Notes: generated by a model not told the origin, from the letters alone. Counted from the first letter of the stretch, positions 1 through 5,504 are shown. The stretch is DNA of 5,856 nt from Nitrospirota bacterium (GCA_030667205.1 DAOUWH010000118.1:1-5856); one strand, 5' to 3'. Numbers and translations are program-made.

Positions 1-232
1 CGGATTTATCGAACGGGCTCGGATACTCGGCGGAAAACCGCTGAGCGGCTTTGGGGATGCGGCGGTGGAGCTTTTGCCGCTTCCGAGGGTACCCGTGGCG
101 TTGATCCTCTGGCTCGGGGACGAGGAGTTCCCCCCGAGGGTGGACCTCCTGCTGGATTCAAGCTGCGAGATGCACGTCCCGCTGGATATAATCTGGTCGG
201 TTGCGATGCTCTCGGTGCTGTCGATGCTATGA
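1..232 (+). CDS. DUF3786-type protein, C-terminal fragment (5' end outside window)
   Basis: The reading frame is open from the window edge (first full codon at base 2) to TGA at 230-232, giving the last 76 residues. The fragment contains LGGKPLSGFGDAAVE, then LPLPRVPVALILWLGDEEFP, then a VDLLLDSS segment. The order LGGkpl / LP-x-lPv-x-l-x-lW-x-GDEEFpp / llfDsS is what I recall as the C-terminal half of the DUF3786 family, found mainly in anaerobic bacteria and archaea and without an established reaction. Its stop codon overlaps the start of the downstream radical SAM gene (ATGA at 229-232), so the two are probably cotranscribed and translationally coupled. The hydrophobic tail (WSVAMLSVLSML) looks like a buried amphipathic helix rather than a membrane anchor, because it follows a folded-domain pattern. 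The coding frame is certain; the family name is from memory of the motif, and any function is unknown. Confidence 0.75.
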   Translation, partial: GFIERARILGGKPLSGFGDAAVELLPLPRVPVALILWLGDEEFPPRVDLLLDSSCEMHVPLDIIWSVAMLSVLSML

Positions 233-1860
233 ACAGGCGTCTCGTAGAGAAAGCGGACGAACTCCTCTCAAAAGAGAAGGGCACCGTCTTTAAGGAGCCC
301 GGCGGAAGGGTTTCCGTCTGCCTCGTCTGGCCGAATACGTATCATCTGGGGATGTCCAACCTCGGATTTCAGGGACTCTACACACTCTTAAATGAAAGGG
401 ACGACGTCGTCTGCGAAAGGGCCTTTCTGCCCGACCCCGAGGACATGGAGGAATACGTAAGAACGGGCACCGGGGTCTTCTCGCTGGAGTCTAAAAGGCC
501 GCTTGGGCGGTTCGACATCGTGGCCTTCTCGGTCTCATTCGAGAACGACTACCCGAATGTCTTAAGGATACTCCGGATGTCTAACATTCCGCTCGAGGCC
601 GCCAGCCGTGGCCCCCGCCATCCGATGGTGGTTATGGGAGGGGCCTGCGCGTTTGCGAACCCCGAGCAACTGGCGGAGTTTATGGACCTGTGCTTCACGG
701 GCGAGGCCGAGGAGATGCTCGGGGAGTTCATGGACGCATACTTGAATCCGTCCTCGAAGGAAGAGGCCGTAAAGAGCGCGATGGGCATAGAAGGCGTGTA
801 TGCCCCGCAGTGCTACGACGTAAGCTATGGCAAAGACGGCCTGATAACTGGCCGAGTTGCGCGCGGGGGCGCGCCTGAGGTGATCAAAAGGCGGTATGTA
901 AAGGATATCTCAAAATACCCCCTAAGGGCCTCGATAATTACGCCTGAGACCGAGTTTCAGAGGATGTGCCTTGTGGAGGCGATGAGGGGCTGTCCCCACA
1001 GTTGCGGCTTCTGCCTCGCGGGCCATGTGTATAATCCACCACGTAAAAAAAGCCTTGATGCGATTAAGAAGGAAATACAAAGTGCCCTTGAACAGACGGA
1101 ACGGGTGGGTTTGATAGGGCCATCTCTGACAGATTATCCACATGCCCTTGATGTGCTCGGGATGGAGGGCGTGGATTTCTCGATCACATCGCTGAGGGCA
1201 AGCCCCCGGAGCGTGGCCATAGTGGGGCTTATGCAGGGGAAAAAGAGCGTCTCCATCGCCCCGGAGGCCGGCACCGAGAGGCTCAGGAAAGTCATAGACA
1301 AGAAGATCACAGAGGAAGATATTATCGAGACCTCGAGGCTTCTGCTTGCGGGCGGCATCGAGAGGCTGAGGCTTTACTTCATGGTCGGCCTCCCCACGGA
1401 GGCCGACCATGATATAGAAGGCATAGTCACTCTTGTCAAAAAAATAAGGGATACATCGGCGAAGGGCAACATCGTGCTTACGCTTAGCACTTTCGTGCCC
1501 AAGCCCTTTACGCCGTTTCAGTGGCATCCGATGCAGGGCATAAAGACCGTCAAGGAGAGGCTGAAGCACATTAAAAAATCTCTCGGCAGCGTTAAGGGTG
1601 TAAAGGTCTTCCACGACGTCCCGAAATACGCATACATGCAGGGCATGTTCGCAAGGGGCGACCGACGCGTGGCCGGGGCCCTTAAAGCTATGCTCGATGA
1701 GGGCGACTGGAAAAAGGCCTCGCTGTCGGCAGGTGTGGACCCGGGCTTCCATACCATGAGAGAGCGTGGCCTTTCGGAGACCCTCCCCTGGGACTTCATA
1801 GACATTGGCATCCCCAAAGATAAGCTCTGGGAGCGGTTTGAGCAGTTGGTTGGTCTTTAA
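229..1860 (+). CDS. Radical SAM protein of the uncharacterised TIGR03960-like family
   Basis: This is a complete 543-aa protein. The N-terminal ~200 residues form a cobalamin-binding-like Rossmann region, with WPNTYHLGMSNLGFQGLY near residues 34-51, the ERAFLPD segment, FDIVAFSVSFENDYPNVLR, the glycine-rich VVMGGACAFANPEQ from residue 134, and CFTGEAEE at 155-162. The radical SAM core follows: GCPHSCGFC carries the CX3CX2C cluster ligands C255, C259 and C262, the SIAPEAGTERLR strand/helix comes next, and MVGLPTE starts at 385. FVPKPFTPFQWHPMQ, a hallmark of this family, lies near 424-438. No DxHxxG B12 lower-ligand motif is visible, so the N-terminal fold may not bind cobalamin in the classical way. 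Members are often annotated 'radical SAM family uncharacterized protein', some with a DUF2344-type partner or fusion; no such domain is fused here. The ATG start overlaps the preceding stop and no clear Shine-Dalgarno precedes it, which argues for coupled translation. The substrate is unknown. Confidence 0.9.
   Translation: MNRRLVEKADELLSKEKGTVFKEPGGRVSVCLVWPNTYHLGMSNLGFQGLYTLLNERDDVVCERAFLPDPEDMEEYVRTGTGVFSLESKRPLGRFDIVAFSVSFENDYPNVLRILRMSNIPLEAASRGPRHPMVVMGGACAFANPEQLAEFMDLCFTGEAEEMLGEFMDAYLNPSSKEEAVKSAMGIEGVYAPQCYDVSYGKDGLITGRVARGGAPEVIKRRYVKDISKYPLRASIITPETEFQRMCLVEAMRGCPHSCGFCLAGHVYNPPRKKSLDAIKKEIQSALEQTERVGLIGPSLTDYPHALDVLGMEGVDFSITSLRASPRSVAIVGLMQGKKSVSIAPEAGTERLRKVIDKKITEEDIIETSRLLLAGGIERLRLYFMVGLPTEADHDIEGIVTLVKKIRDTSAKGNIVLTLSTFVPKPFTPFQWHPMQGIKTVKERLKHIKKSLGSVKGVKVFHDVPKYAYMQGMFARGDRRVAGALKAMLDEGDWKKASLSAGVDPGFHTMRERGLSETLPWDFIDIGIPKDKLWERFEQLVGL
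859..874. repeat. GC-only inverted repeat inside the radical SAM gene
   Basis: GCGCGC at 859-864 and GCGCGC at 869-874 flank a GGGG loop, a perfect 6-bp stem. It encodes A-R-G-G-A(-P) in frame. In GC-rich coding DNA with alanine, arginine and glycine codons this is likely to arise by chance; it is listed because the RNA hairpin would be stable. Confidence 0.5.
1379..1412. repeat. Perfect 15-bp inverted repeat with 4-nt loop inside coding sequence
   Basis: The left arm TCATGGTCGGCCTCC (1379-1393) and right arm GGAGGCCGACCATGA (1398-1412) are exact reverse complements around the loop CCAC (1394-1397). The next outward pair (T1378/T1413) does not match, so the repeat ends sharply. It covers the codons for M385 to H394, including the GLPTE motif of the radical SAM barrel. 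The stem would be very stable in mRNA or as a cruciform. It has no T-tract on either side, so it is not an intrinsic terminator. Because both arms lie in a protein motif that must be conserved, the symmetry depends on codon choice. Confidence 0.85.
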
Positions 1861-2786
1861 GGCGACTCGGAGATAAAGAGCCCTGTCGAGAGGTACCTCT
1901 CGCCCCTGTCAGGGAGGATCACCACGACCCGTTTGCCCGCGCCGAGCCTTTCGGCCACTTTGAGCGCGGCCCACATCGCGGCCCCCGAGGAGATGCCGCA
2001 AAGAAGGGCCTCCCTCCTGGAGAGCGCCTTTGCCGTGTCTGCCGCGTCTTCGTTGGTCACGGTGATTATCTCGTCGTAGACCTTTGTGTTGAGCACCCCG
2101 GGGAAGAAGCCCGCGCCGATGCCAGCTATCTTGTGGGGGCCGGGGTTGCCGCCCGACAGAACGGGCGAGTCCGCGGGCTCTACGGCGACTACGAGGATGT
2201 CCTTGTTTTCGTGTTTCAAGACCTCGCCAACGCCGGTGATGGTGCCGCCGGTGCCTACGCCGGCCACGAAGGCGTCGGGCAATCCGCCGAGGCATTCCAT
2301 TATCTCCGGGGCGGTGGTCTTTCGGTGGATGTCGGGGTTTGCGGGGTTTTCGAACTGCTGGGGCATGACGTAGCCGGGGTTTCCCCTGAAAATTTCCTCG
2401 GCTCGCTCGACCGCGCCCAGCATGCCTTTCTCTCCGGGGGTGAGCACGAGCTCCGCACCGAACGCCTCAAGGAGCTGTTTTCGCTCCATGCTCATGGTCT
2501 CGGGCATCGTCAGTATCAGCCTGTAGCCCTTCACAGCGGCCACCATCGCAAGGCCGATGCCGGTATTGCCGCTTGTGGGCTCTATGATGGTGCCGCCGGG
2601 CTTTAGCTCGCCTTTTTGCTCGGCGCTCTCTATCATCGAGAGCGCTATCCTGTCCTTGACCGAGCCGCCGGGGTTGCAGCTCTCGAGCTTTGCCCAGACC
2701 TCGGCGTTGCCCTCGGGCGCGAGGTGAGTTATCCTTACCAGGGGGGTGTTGCCTGTCAGGCTGAGGACGTCTCTGTGGGAGCGCAT
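1857..2786 (-). CDS. cysK: Cysteine synthase A (O-acetylserine sulfhydrylase)
   Basis: This 309-aa PLP-dependent fold-type II enzyme makes L-cysteine from O-acetyl-L-serine and sulfide in the cytoplasm. The internal-aldimine lysine is K44 in NPGGSVKDR. The substrate loop PTSGNTGIGLA spans about 70-80, MPETMSMERKQLL lies near 94-106, QFENPANPDIH near 144-154, and the phosphate-binding GTGGT loop is at 178-182. GPHKIAGIGAGFFPGVL is near 216-232, and CGISSGAA provides the cofactor ring contact S267. The MPETMS and GPHKIxGIGAGF motifs favour O-acetylserine sulfhydrylase over cystathionine beta-synthase. The length is normal for CysK and no heme or CBS regulatory domain is present. The ATG start fits the family: the GNTPL motif lies at residues 12-16, as usual. 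No Shine-Dalgarno precedes the ATG, and a TATAAT box ends only 5 nt upstream. The stop codon overlaps that of the convergent radical SAM gene, with no room for a terminator between them. Confidence 0.97.
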   Translation of the reverse strand: MRSHRDVLSLTGNTPLVRITHLAPEGNAEVWAKLESCNPGGSVKDRIALSMIESAEQKGELKPGGTIIEPTSGNTGIGLAMVAAVKGYRLILTMPETMSMERKQLLEAFGAELVLTPGEKGMLGAVERAEEIFRGNPGYVMPQQFENPANPDIHRKTTAPEIMECLGGLPDAFVAGVGTGGTITGVGEVLKHENKDILVVAVEPADSPVLSGGNPGPHKIAGIGAGFFPGVLNTKVYDEIITVTNEDAADTAKALSRREALLCGISSGAAMWAALKVAERLGAGKRVVVILPDRGERYLSTGLFISESP

Positions 2787-2791
2787 ATGAA

Positions 2792-2818
2792 ATTATAGCA
2801 CAGGTTTTGGGATGACAA
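2792..2818 (-). promoter_or_regulatory. Extended -10 sigma-70 promoter for cysK, possibly leaderless
   Basis: Read on the minus strand, TGCTATAAT (2800 to 2792) is a perfect -10 hexamer with the TGn extension. TTGTCA (2818 to 2813) is a 5/6 match to the -35 box with a short 15-bp spacer, which the extended -10 could offset. Only TTCAT separates TATAAT from the cysK ATG, so a transcript starting 6-7 nt after the hexamer would begin at or next to the start codon. An ACAA-TT-TTGT dyad (2815-2824) overlaps the -35 box and lies between the two divergent promoters; it may be an operator or chance. Confidence 0.65.
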
Positions 2819-2826
2819 TTTTGTTC

Positions 2827-2855
2827 TTGATGTTTAGCCCCGGTAGGGATATAAT
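2827..2855 (+). promoter_or_regulatory. Sigma-70 promoter for the SRPBCC gene
   Basis: TTGATG (2827-2832) matches 4/6 of the -35 consensus and TATAAT (2850-2855) is a perfect -10, with the ideal 17-bp spacer. The start site would fall near 2862, leaving a leader of about 25 nt that contains a strong ribosome binding site. Its -35 box lies 8 bp from the presumed cysK -35 box on the other strand, so the promoters are back to back. Confidence 0.75.
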
Positions 2856-2875
2856 TTAGCCAGCAATTAATCTAC

Positions 2876-2882
2876 AGGAGGT
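2876..2882 (+). promoter_or_regulatory. Strong Shine-Dalgarno of the SRPBCC gene
   Basis: AGGAGGT at 2876-2882 lies 4 nt before ATG at 2887 (5 nt counting from AGGAGG). It is the only near-consensus ribosome binding site in the window and fixes the start of the gene. It suggests high translation compared with the neighbours, whose starts lack one. Confidence 0.9.
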
Positions 2883-2886
2883 AGCC

Positions 2887-3324
2887 ATGCCGGTAATCAA
2901 CCAGTCCATAACCATTAATGCCCCGGTAAGCAAGGTCTTTGATTATGTCGTAACCCCGGAGAACTGGACCCGTTACGTCACCAGCCTGATGGACGTGACA
3001 GACCTCAGCGACGATGTCCCTGCCAAGGGCTCGACCTTTAGCTGGGTGTACAAGATGATGGGCCTGAAGTTTGCCGGAAAGGGCACGGTTACGGAGAACG
3101 AAAAGGACAAGTCCTTTGGCCTCATGCTTGAGGGCAAGCACACCATCAAGGAGGCCTACGAGTTTCTCGACAAGGACGGTGGCGCGGAACTCAAGATTAA
3201 CATCGAGTACGAGATCCCGGGCGGTGTGCTCGGCGTTATCGCCAGCAAGCTTATCGTAGAGAAGCTCAACAATATCGAAGCAAAGCAGGTGCTCGATAAG
3301 ATAAAGACCATATGCGAGGCCTGA
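2887..3324 (+). CDS. SRPBCC (START/Bet v1-like) family protein
   Basis: A 145-aa soluble protein with no signal peptide. The N-terminus INQSITINAPVSKVFDYV (residues 4-21) followed by PENWTRYV is the classic first strand plus helix of the polyketide cyclase/CoxG-like SRPBCC fold. A run of alternating strands follows (FSWVYKMMGLKFAGKGTV, SFGLMLEG, AELKINIEYEIPGG), and the protein ends in a long helix (about 115-144: VIASKLIVEKLNNIEAKQVL...). That is the complete helix-grip architecture at the usual length. Such proteins bind hydrophobic ligands in a central cavity; the ligand here cannot be read from the sequence. The gene is monocistronic, with its own promoter and strong Shine-Dalgarno, and ends in tandem in-frame stops TGA-TAG (3322-3327). 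Divergent cysK offers no obvious functional link. Confidence 0.88.
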   Translation: MPVINQSITINAPVSKVFDYVVTPENWTRYVTSLMDVTDLSDDVPAKGSTFSWVYKMMGLKFAGKGTVTENEKDKSFGLMLEGKHTIKEAYEFLDKDGGAELKINIEYEIPGGVLGVIASKLIVEKLNNIEAKQVLDKIKTICEA

Positions 3325-3353
3325 TAGGGGAAGCCAAAGTCATTATTTTCAGA

Positions 3354-3448
3354 AAATCCCCCTACGTCCCCCTTTTCCAGAGGGGGATAAAAACCCGGGT
3401 TGGCTTAATGAATGTCCCCCTTTAGGAAAGGTGGGTGAGGGGGGATTT
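3354..3448. repeat. Degenerate palindromic dispersed repeat (AAATCCCCC...GGGGGATTT)
   Basis: Two related half-elements face each other. AAATCCCCC (3354-3362) and GGGGGATTT (3440-3448) are perfect 9-bp terminal inverted repeats. Inside, each half contains a C-run/G-run hairpin; the left one is perfect (TCCCCCT 3367-3373 with AGGGGGA 3381-3387, loop TTTCCAG). When the right half is reverse-complemented it aligns with the left half over most of its length. Translation of such copies gives spurious peptides like PPHPPFLKGD, which I recognise as the signature of a family of small dispersed intergenic repeats in many Desulfobacterota, Nitrospirota and cyanobacterial genomes. It could be a MITE remnant or a REP-like element. 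The hairpins have no T-tract, so terminator function is doubtful. Confidence 0.75.
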
Positions 3449-3455
3449 GAAATCT

Positions 3456-3500
3456 CTGGATTCCCGCTCGGATCGAGTTGATTCCAATCGCGCAATGACA
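3456..3500. repeat. Degenerate GTCATT...GGGAATCCAG-type repeat
   Basis: The ends CTGGATTCCCGCTC (3456-3469) and GCGCAATGACA (3490-3500) resemble the flanks of the common bacterial palindrome whose intact form reads CTGGATTCCCGC-loop-GCGGGAATGAC. Here the right arm has lost its GGGA pairing and the centre holds about 20 nt with two tiny dyads (CTCG-GAT-CGAG and GATT-CC-AATC). It directly follows the first repeat. The rest of this 298-bp gap (3325-3622) holds no gene; what remains is AT-richer promoter-like sequence at 3501-3622. Confidence 0.5.
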
Positions 3501-3611
3501 AAATAGTGATTTCCTCGAAGTTTTCTTTAAACCCTTAGTTGTGCTTAGGGGCCTTGATATGGGTGCTGTCCTGTAATCGTTTCTACTATACATTCGTCTA
3601 AGTAATTGGGT

Positions 3612-3617
3612 TATAAT
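3612..3617 (+). promoter_or_regulatory. -10 box upstream of the membrane protein/BchE-like operon
   Basis: A perfect TATAAT lies 5 nt before the ATG at 3623. No good -35 box is present: the hexamer at the 17-bp position, TACATT, matches only 2/6, and no TGn extension is found. If transcription starts here, the mRNA either begins at the 3623 ATG (leaderless) or has a leader of about 27 nt before the in-frame ATG at 3650. It would serve the downstream two-gene operon. Confidence 0.5.
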
Positions 3618-3622
3618 ACCGC

Positions 3623-4051
3623 ATGGAAATACCCCCCGCGTTCGGCGTCATGATAATGATGAACAACTACTTCCACGACGTGGCAACGGCCCTGCTTGCC
3701 GCAAGCGGCGCGGCTTTATGGTTCATAATGCGCACGTACGACAGCCTTCCGGGCAGGCATAGCAAGGACGTGACCGAGTATTTCATCAAGCTCTACAGGA
3801 GCATGACAAAAGTGGCGAAGTTCTCCCTGTACTGGATACTCATAGGCGGGGTGCCGAGGACACTTTTCTACAGGGATTTCGAATGGGTCACCGCTGTCAA
3901 GCACGGCCAGGTCCCTGCCCTTATCGTCAAGCACATATTGGCCTTTGCCTTTGTGGGCACGGGCGTATACTTCTGGCTCAAGCTGAGAAAGAGGGTCAGG
4001 GACATCGAGGCCTCCACGGAGTCCGAGAAGGTAGAATCTTTAATCTTATGA
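3623..4051 (+). CDS. Small integral membrane protein of unknown function (three predicted helices)
   Basis: The 142-aa product has three hydrophobic stretches: about 20-36 (VATALLAASGAALWFIM), 64-83 (VAKFSLYWILIGGVPRTLFY) and 97-119 (VPALIVKHILAFAFVGTG...). Between the first two is a charged, probably amphipathic segment with RTYDSLPGRHSKD. A basic KLRKRVRD after helix 3 places the C-terminus in the cytoplasm by the positive-inside rule, ending in a charged, glutamate-rich tail. H18 at the start of helix 1 and H104 inside helix 3 could be heme or metal ligands, as in CopD/DUF2269-like small membrane proteins; that resemblance is weak and I do not assign it. The start is uncertain: 3623 follows a TATAAT box directly, while in-frame ATGs at 3650, 3656 and 3659 would give shorter products starting just before the helix; none has a Shine-Dalgarno. 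The stop overlaps the start of the BchE-like gene (ATGA), which implies coupled translation and a shared role. Confidence 0.85.
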   Translation: MEIPPAFGVMIMMNNYFHDVATALLAASGAALWFIMRTYDSLPGRHSKDVTEYFIKLYRSMTKVAKFSLYWILIGGVPRTLFYRDFEWVTAVKHGQVPALIVKHILAFAFVGTGVYFWLKLRKRVRDIEASTESEKVESLIL

Positions 4052-5502
4052 AGGTGCTTTTCATAACTCCGCCCTTTCACGCCGGTGTGGTCGAGGTCGC
4101 CGGAAGATGGGTGCCCCTTTATTTCGTCTGCCTCTCCGGCGCACTGAGGGCGGGGGGCCACGCTCCTTACATATACGACGCCATGACAAAGGACGTGGGC
4201 TACCCCGAGATAGAACAAAAGATAAGGGAGCTCGACCCCGACGTTGTGGCCACCACGGCTATTACCTGTACCTCACCCGACGCCATAAAGGTGCTGGAGC
4301 TTGCCAAGCGCATCAACCCTGATATCACTACCGTATGCGGCGGCATCCACGCCTCTTTCATGTACGAGGAGATGTTCTCGCTGACGGACTCGATAGATTA
4401 CATCGTGGTCGGCGAGGGCGAGGAGACGATAGTCGAACTCGTAAACGCGATAAGCGACAAGTCGGACCCCTCCTCGGTCAAGGGGATTGCCTACAGAAAG
4501 GGCGAAGAGGTTTGTAAAACTCCGAAACGACCATATCTTAAAGACCTTGACGGCATGCCCATGGGCTGGGACCTCCTGGACTGGGAAGACTATGTTTACT
4601 TCGTCCTGCCGGGCTCGCGCCTCGGGGCGGTAGCCACCTCAAGGGGGTGCGAGAAGGAGTGCACCTTCTGCTCCCAGCAGAAGTTCTGGGAAGGCACGTG
4701 GAGGGGGCGGAGTCCCGAGGACATCGTCAGGGAGATGGAGGAACTGGGCAGGGACCACGGAGTGGACGTGGTACTCCTTACGGACGACTATCCGACACCG
4801 GACAGACAGAGGTGGGAGAAATTCCTCGACCTCCTGATAGACAAGGGCCTGCCCATGAAAATCCTCATGGAGACGAGGGCCGAAGACATTGTCCGCGATA
4901 AGGACATCATCTGGAAGTACAAGCAGGCGGGGATAATCCACATCTATGTGGGCACCGAGGCCACCGAACAGGCGACCCTGGACCTTATCAAAAAGGACCT
5001 GAAGCTGAAGGACTCCATCGAGGCGTTAAAACTCCTCAGGGAAGTGGGGATTATTACCGAGACTTCCCTGATACTCGGCTTCCCCGAGGAGACGGAGGAA
5101 AGCATCGAAAGGACCCTTGCCCTGGCAAAGCAGTACAACCCCGACTTCGCGCACTTTTTGGCAATAGCCCCGTGGCCTTACTCTGACATATACAACGACC
5201 TCAAGCCATATATAACAGTCCACGACTACCAGAAGTACAACCTCATCGACCCCGTGATCAAGCCCAAAAACATGACGCTGGAGGAAATAGACAGCGCCAT
5301 TTTCAAATGCTACAGGGAATTCTACATGGGCAAGATGCACGAGATGCTCAACACCGACGACGAGTTCAAGAGGGATTACATGCTAAAGGCCATGAGGCTC
5401 ATGATGAGCAACTCTTTCATCAGAAAGAAGATGGGAATGCTCGGCGAGATGCCCGATGAGATAAAGGAGATAATCTCCACTGCCGTCAGGCTCGGCCTTT
5501 AG
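4048..5502 (+). CDS. B12-binding-type radical SAM protein, BchE-like (anaerobic Mg-protoporphyrin ester cyclase family)
   Basis: A 484-aa cytoplasmic protein. The N-terminal cobalamin-binding domain starts MKVLFITPPFHAG and continues with VPLYFVCLSGALRAGGH, IYDAMTKDVGY, the strand DVVATTAIT, VCGGIHASFMYEE (96-108) and VVGEGEE (120-126). The radical SAM domain has SRGCEKECTFCSQQKFW with CX3CX2C ligands C201, C205 and C208, then LLTDDYPT, ETRAED, HIYVGTEA and SLILGFPEETEES. The C-terminal part carries PWPYSDIYNDL, KYNLIDPVIKP and CYREFYMGKM. The features GGIHxxFMY, FCSQxKFW, GTEA, PWPxxxxxxxL, KYNxxxPxxKP and YRxFYMxK occur in the same order in BchE, which forms the isocyclic E ring of bacteriochlorophyll without oxygen. 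No canonical DxHxxG motif is seen, which is common in this class. Only the start at 4048 is credible: it overlaps the upstream stop and gives the typical N-terminus, whereas the in-frame ATG at 3883 would run through the membrane gene. No chlorophyll genes are nearby, so the substrate is open. Confidence 0.88.
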   Translation: MKVLFITPPFHAGVVEVAGRWVPLYFVCLSGALRAGGHAPYIYDAMTKDVGYPEIEQKIRELDPDVVATTAITCTSPDAIKVLELAKRINPDITTVCGGIHASFMYEEMFSLTDSIDYIVVGEGEETIVELVNAISDKSDPSSVKGIAYRKGEEVCKTPKRPYLKDLDGMPMGWDLLDWEDYVYFVLPGSRLGAVATSRGCEKECTFCSQQKFWEGTWRGRSPEDIVREMEELGRDHGVDVVLLTDDYPTPDRQRWEKFLDLLIDKGLPMKILMETRAEDIVRDKDIIWKYKQAGIIHIYVGTEATEQATLDLIKKDLKLKDSIEALKLLREVGIITETSLILGFPEETEESIERTLALAKQYNPDFAHFLAIAPWPYSDIYNDLKPYITVHDYQKYNLIDPVIKPKNMTLEEIDSAIFKCYREFYMGKMHEMLNTDDEFKRDYMLKAMRLMMSNSFIRKKMGMLGEMPDEIKEIISTAVRLGL

Positions 5503-5504
5503 TA

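Noticed and set aside
1134..1142. Exact DnaA-box 9-mer TTATCCACA, with a second copy at 5795-5803
   Set aside because: Both copies are isolated inside coding sequence (for YPH and IIH) and 4.6 kb apart, with no AT-rich unwinding region or dnaA/dnaN/gid genes nearby, so this is not an origin. Single DnaA titration sites remain possible.
922..1752. Long antisense reading frame (276 codons) opposite the radical SAM gene
   Set aside because: It lies wholly within a convincingly conserved gene; its translation is rich in H, R and C with no recognisable domain, as expected of an antisense shadow in GC-rich DNA.
2133..2606. 157-codon plus-strand frame opposite cysK
   Set aside because: It is antisense to cysK motifs, has no ribosome binding site and shows no family resemblance.
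3367..3387. C-run/G-run hairpin as an intrinsic terminator for the SRPBCC gene
   Set aside because: Neither strand has a T-tract directly after the stem, and the hairpin is explained by the dispersed repeat.
3532..3551. Possible stem CCCTTAG...CTTAGGGG
   Set aside because: On pairing, only about 4 bp match (CCCT/AGGG) because the inner parts are direct rather than inverted copies.
3405..3593. 62-codon minus-strand frame in the intergenic gap
   Set aside because: Its C-terminal FQIPPHPPFLKGD is the typical false peptide from the AAATCCCCC repeat; it has no other coding signal.
3883..4047. Upstream in-frame extension of the BchE-like protein
   Set aside because: It overlaps the membrane gene for 165 nt in another frame, gives an unnatural H/R/G-rich N-terminus, and the start at 4048 fits both the family and the ATGA overlap.
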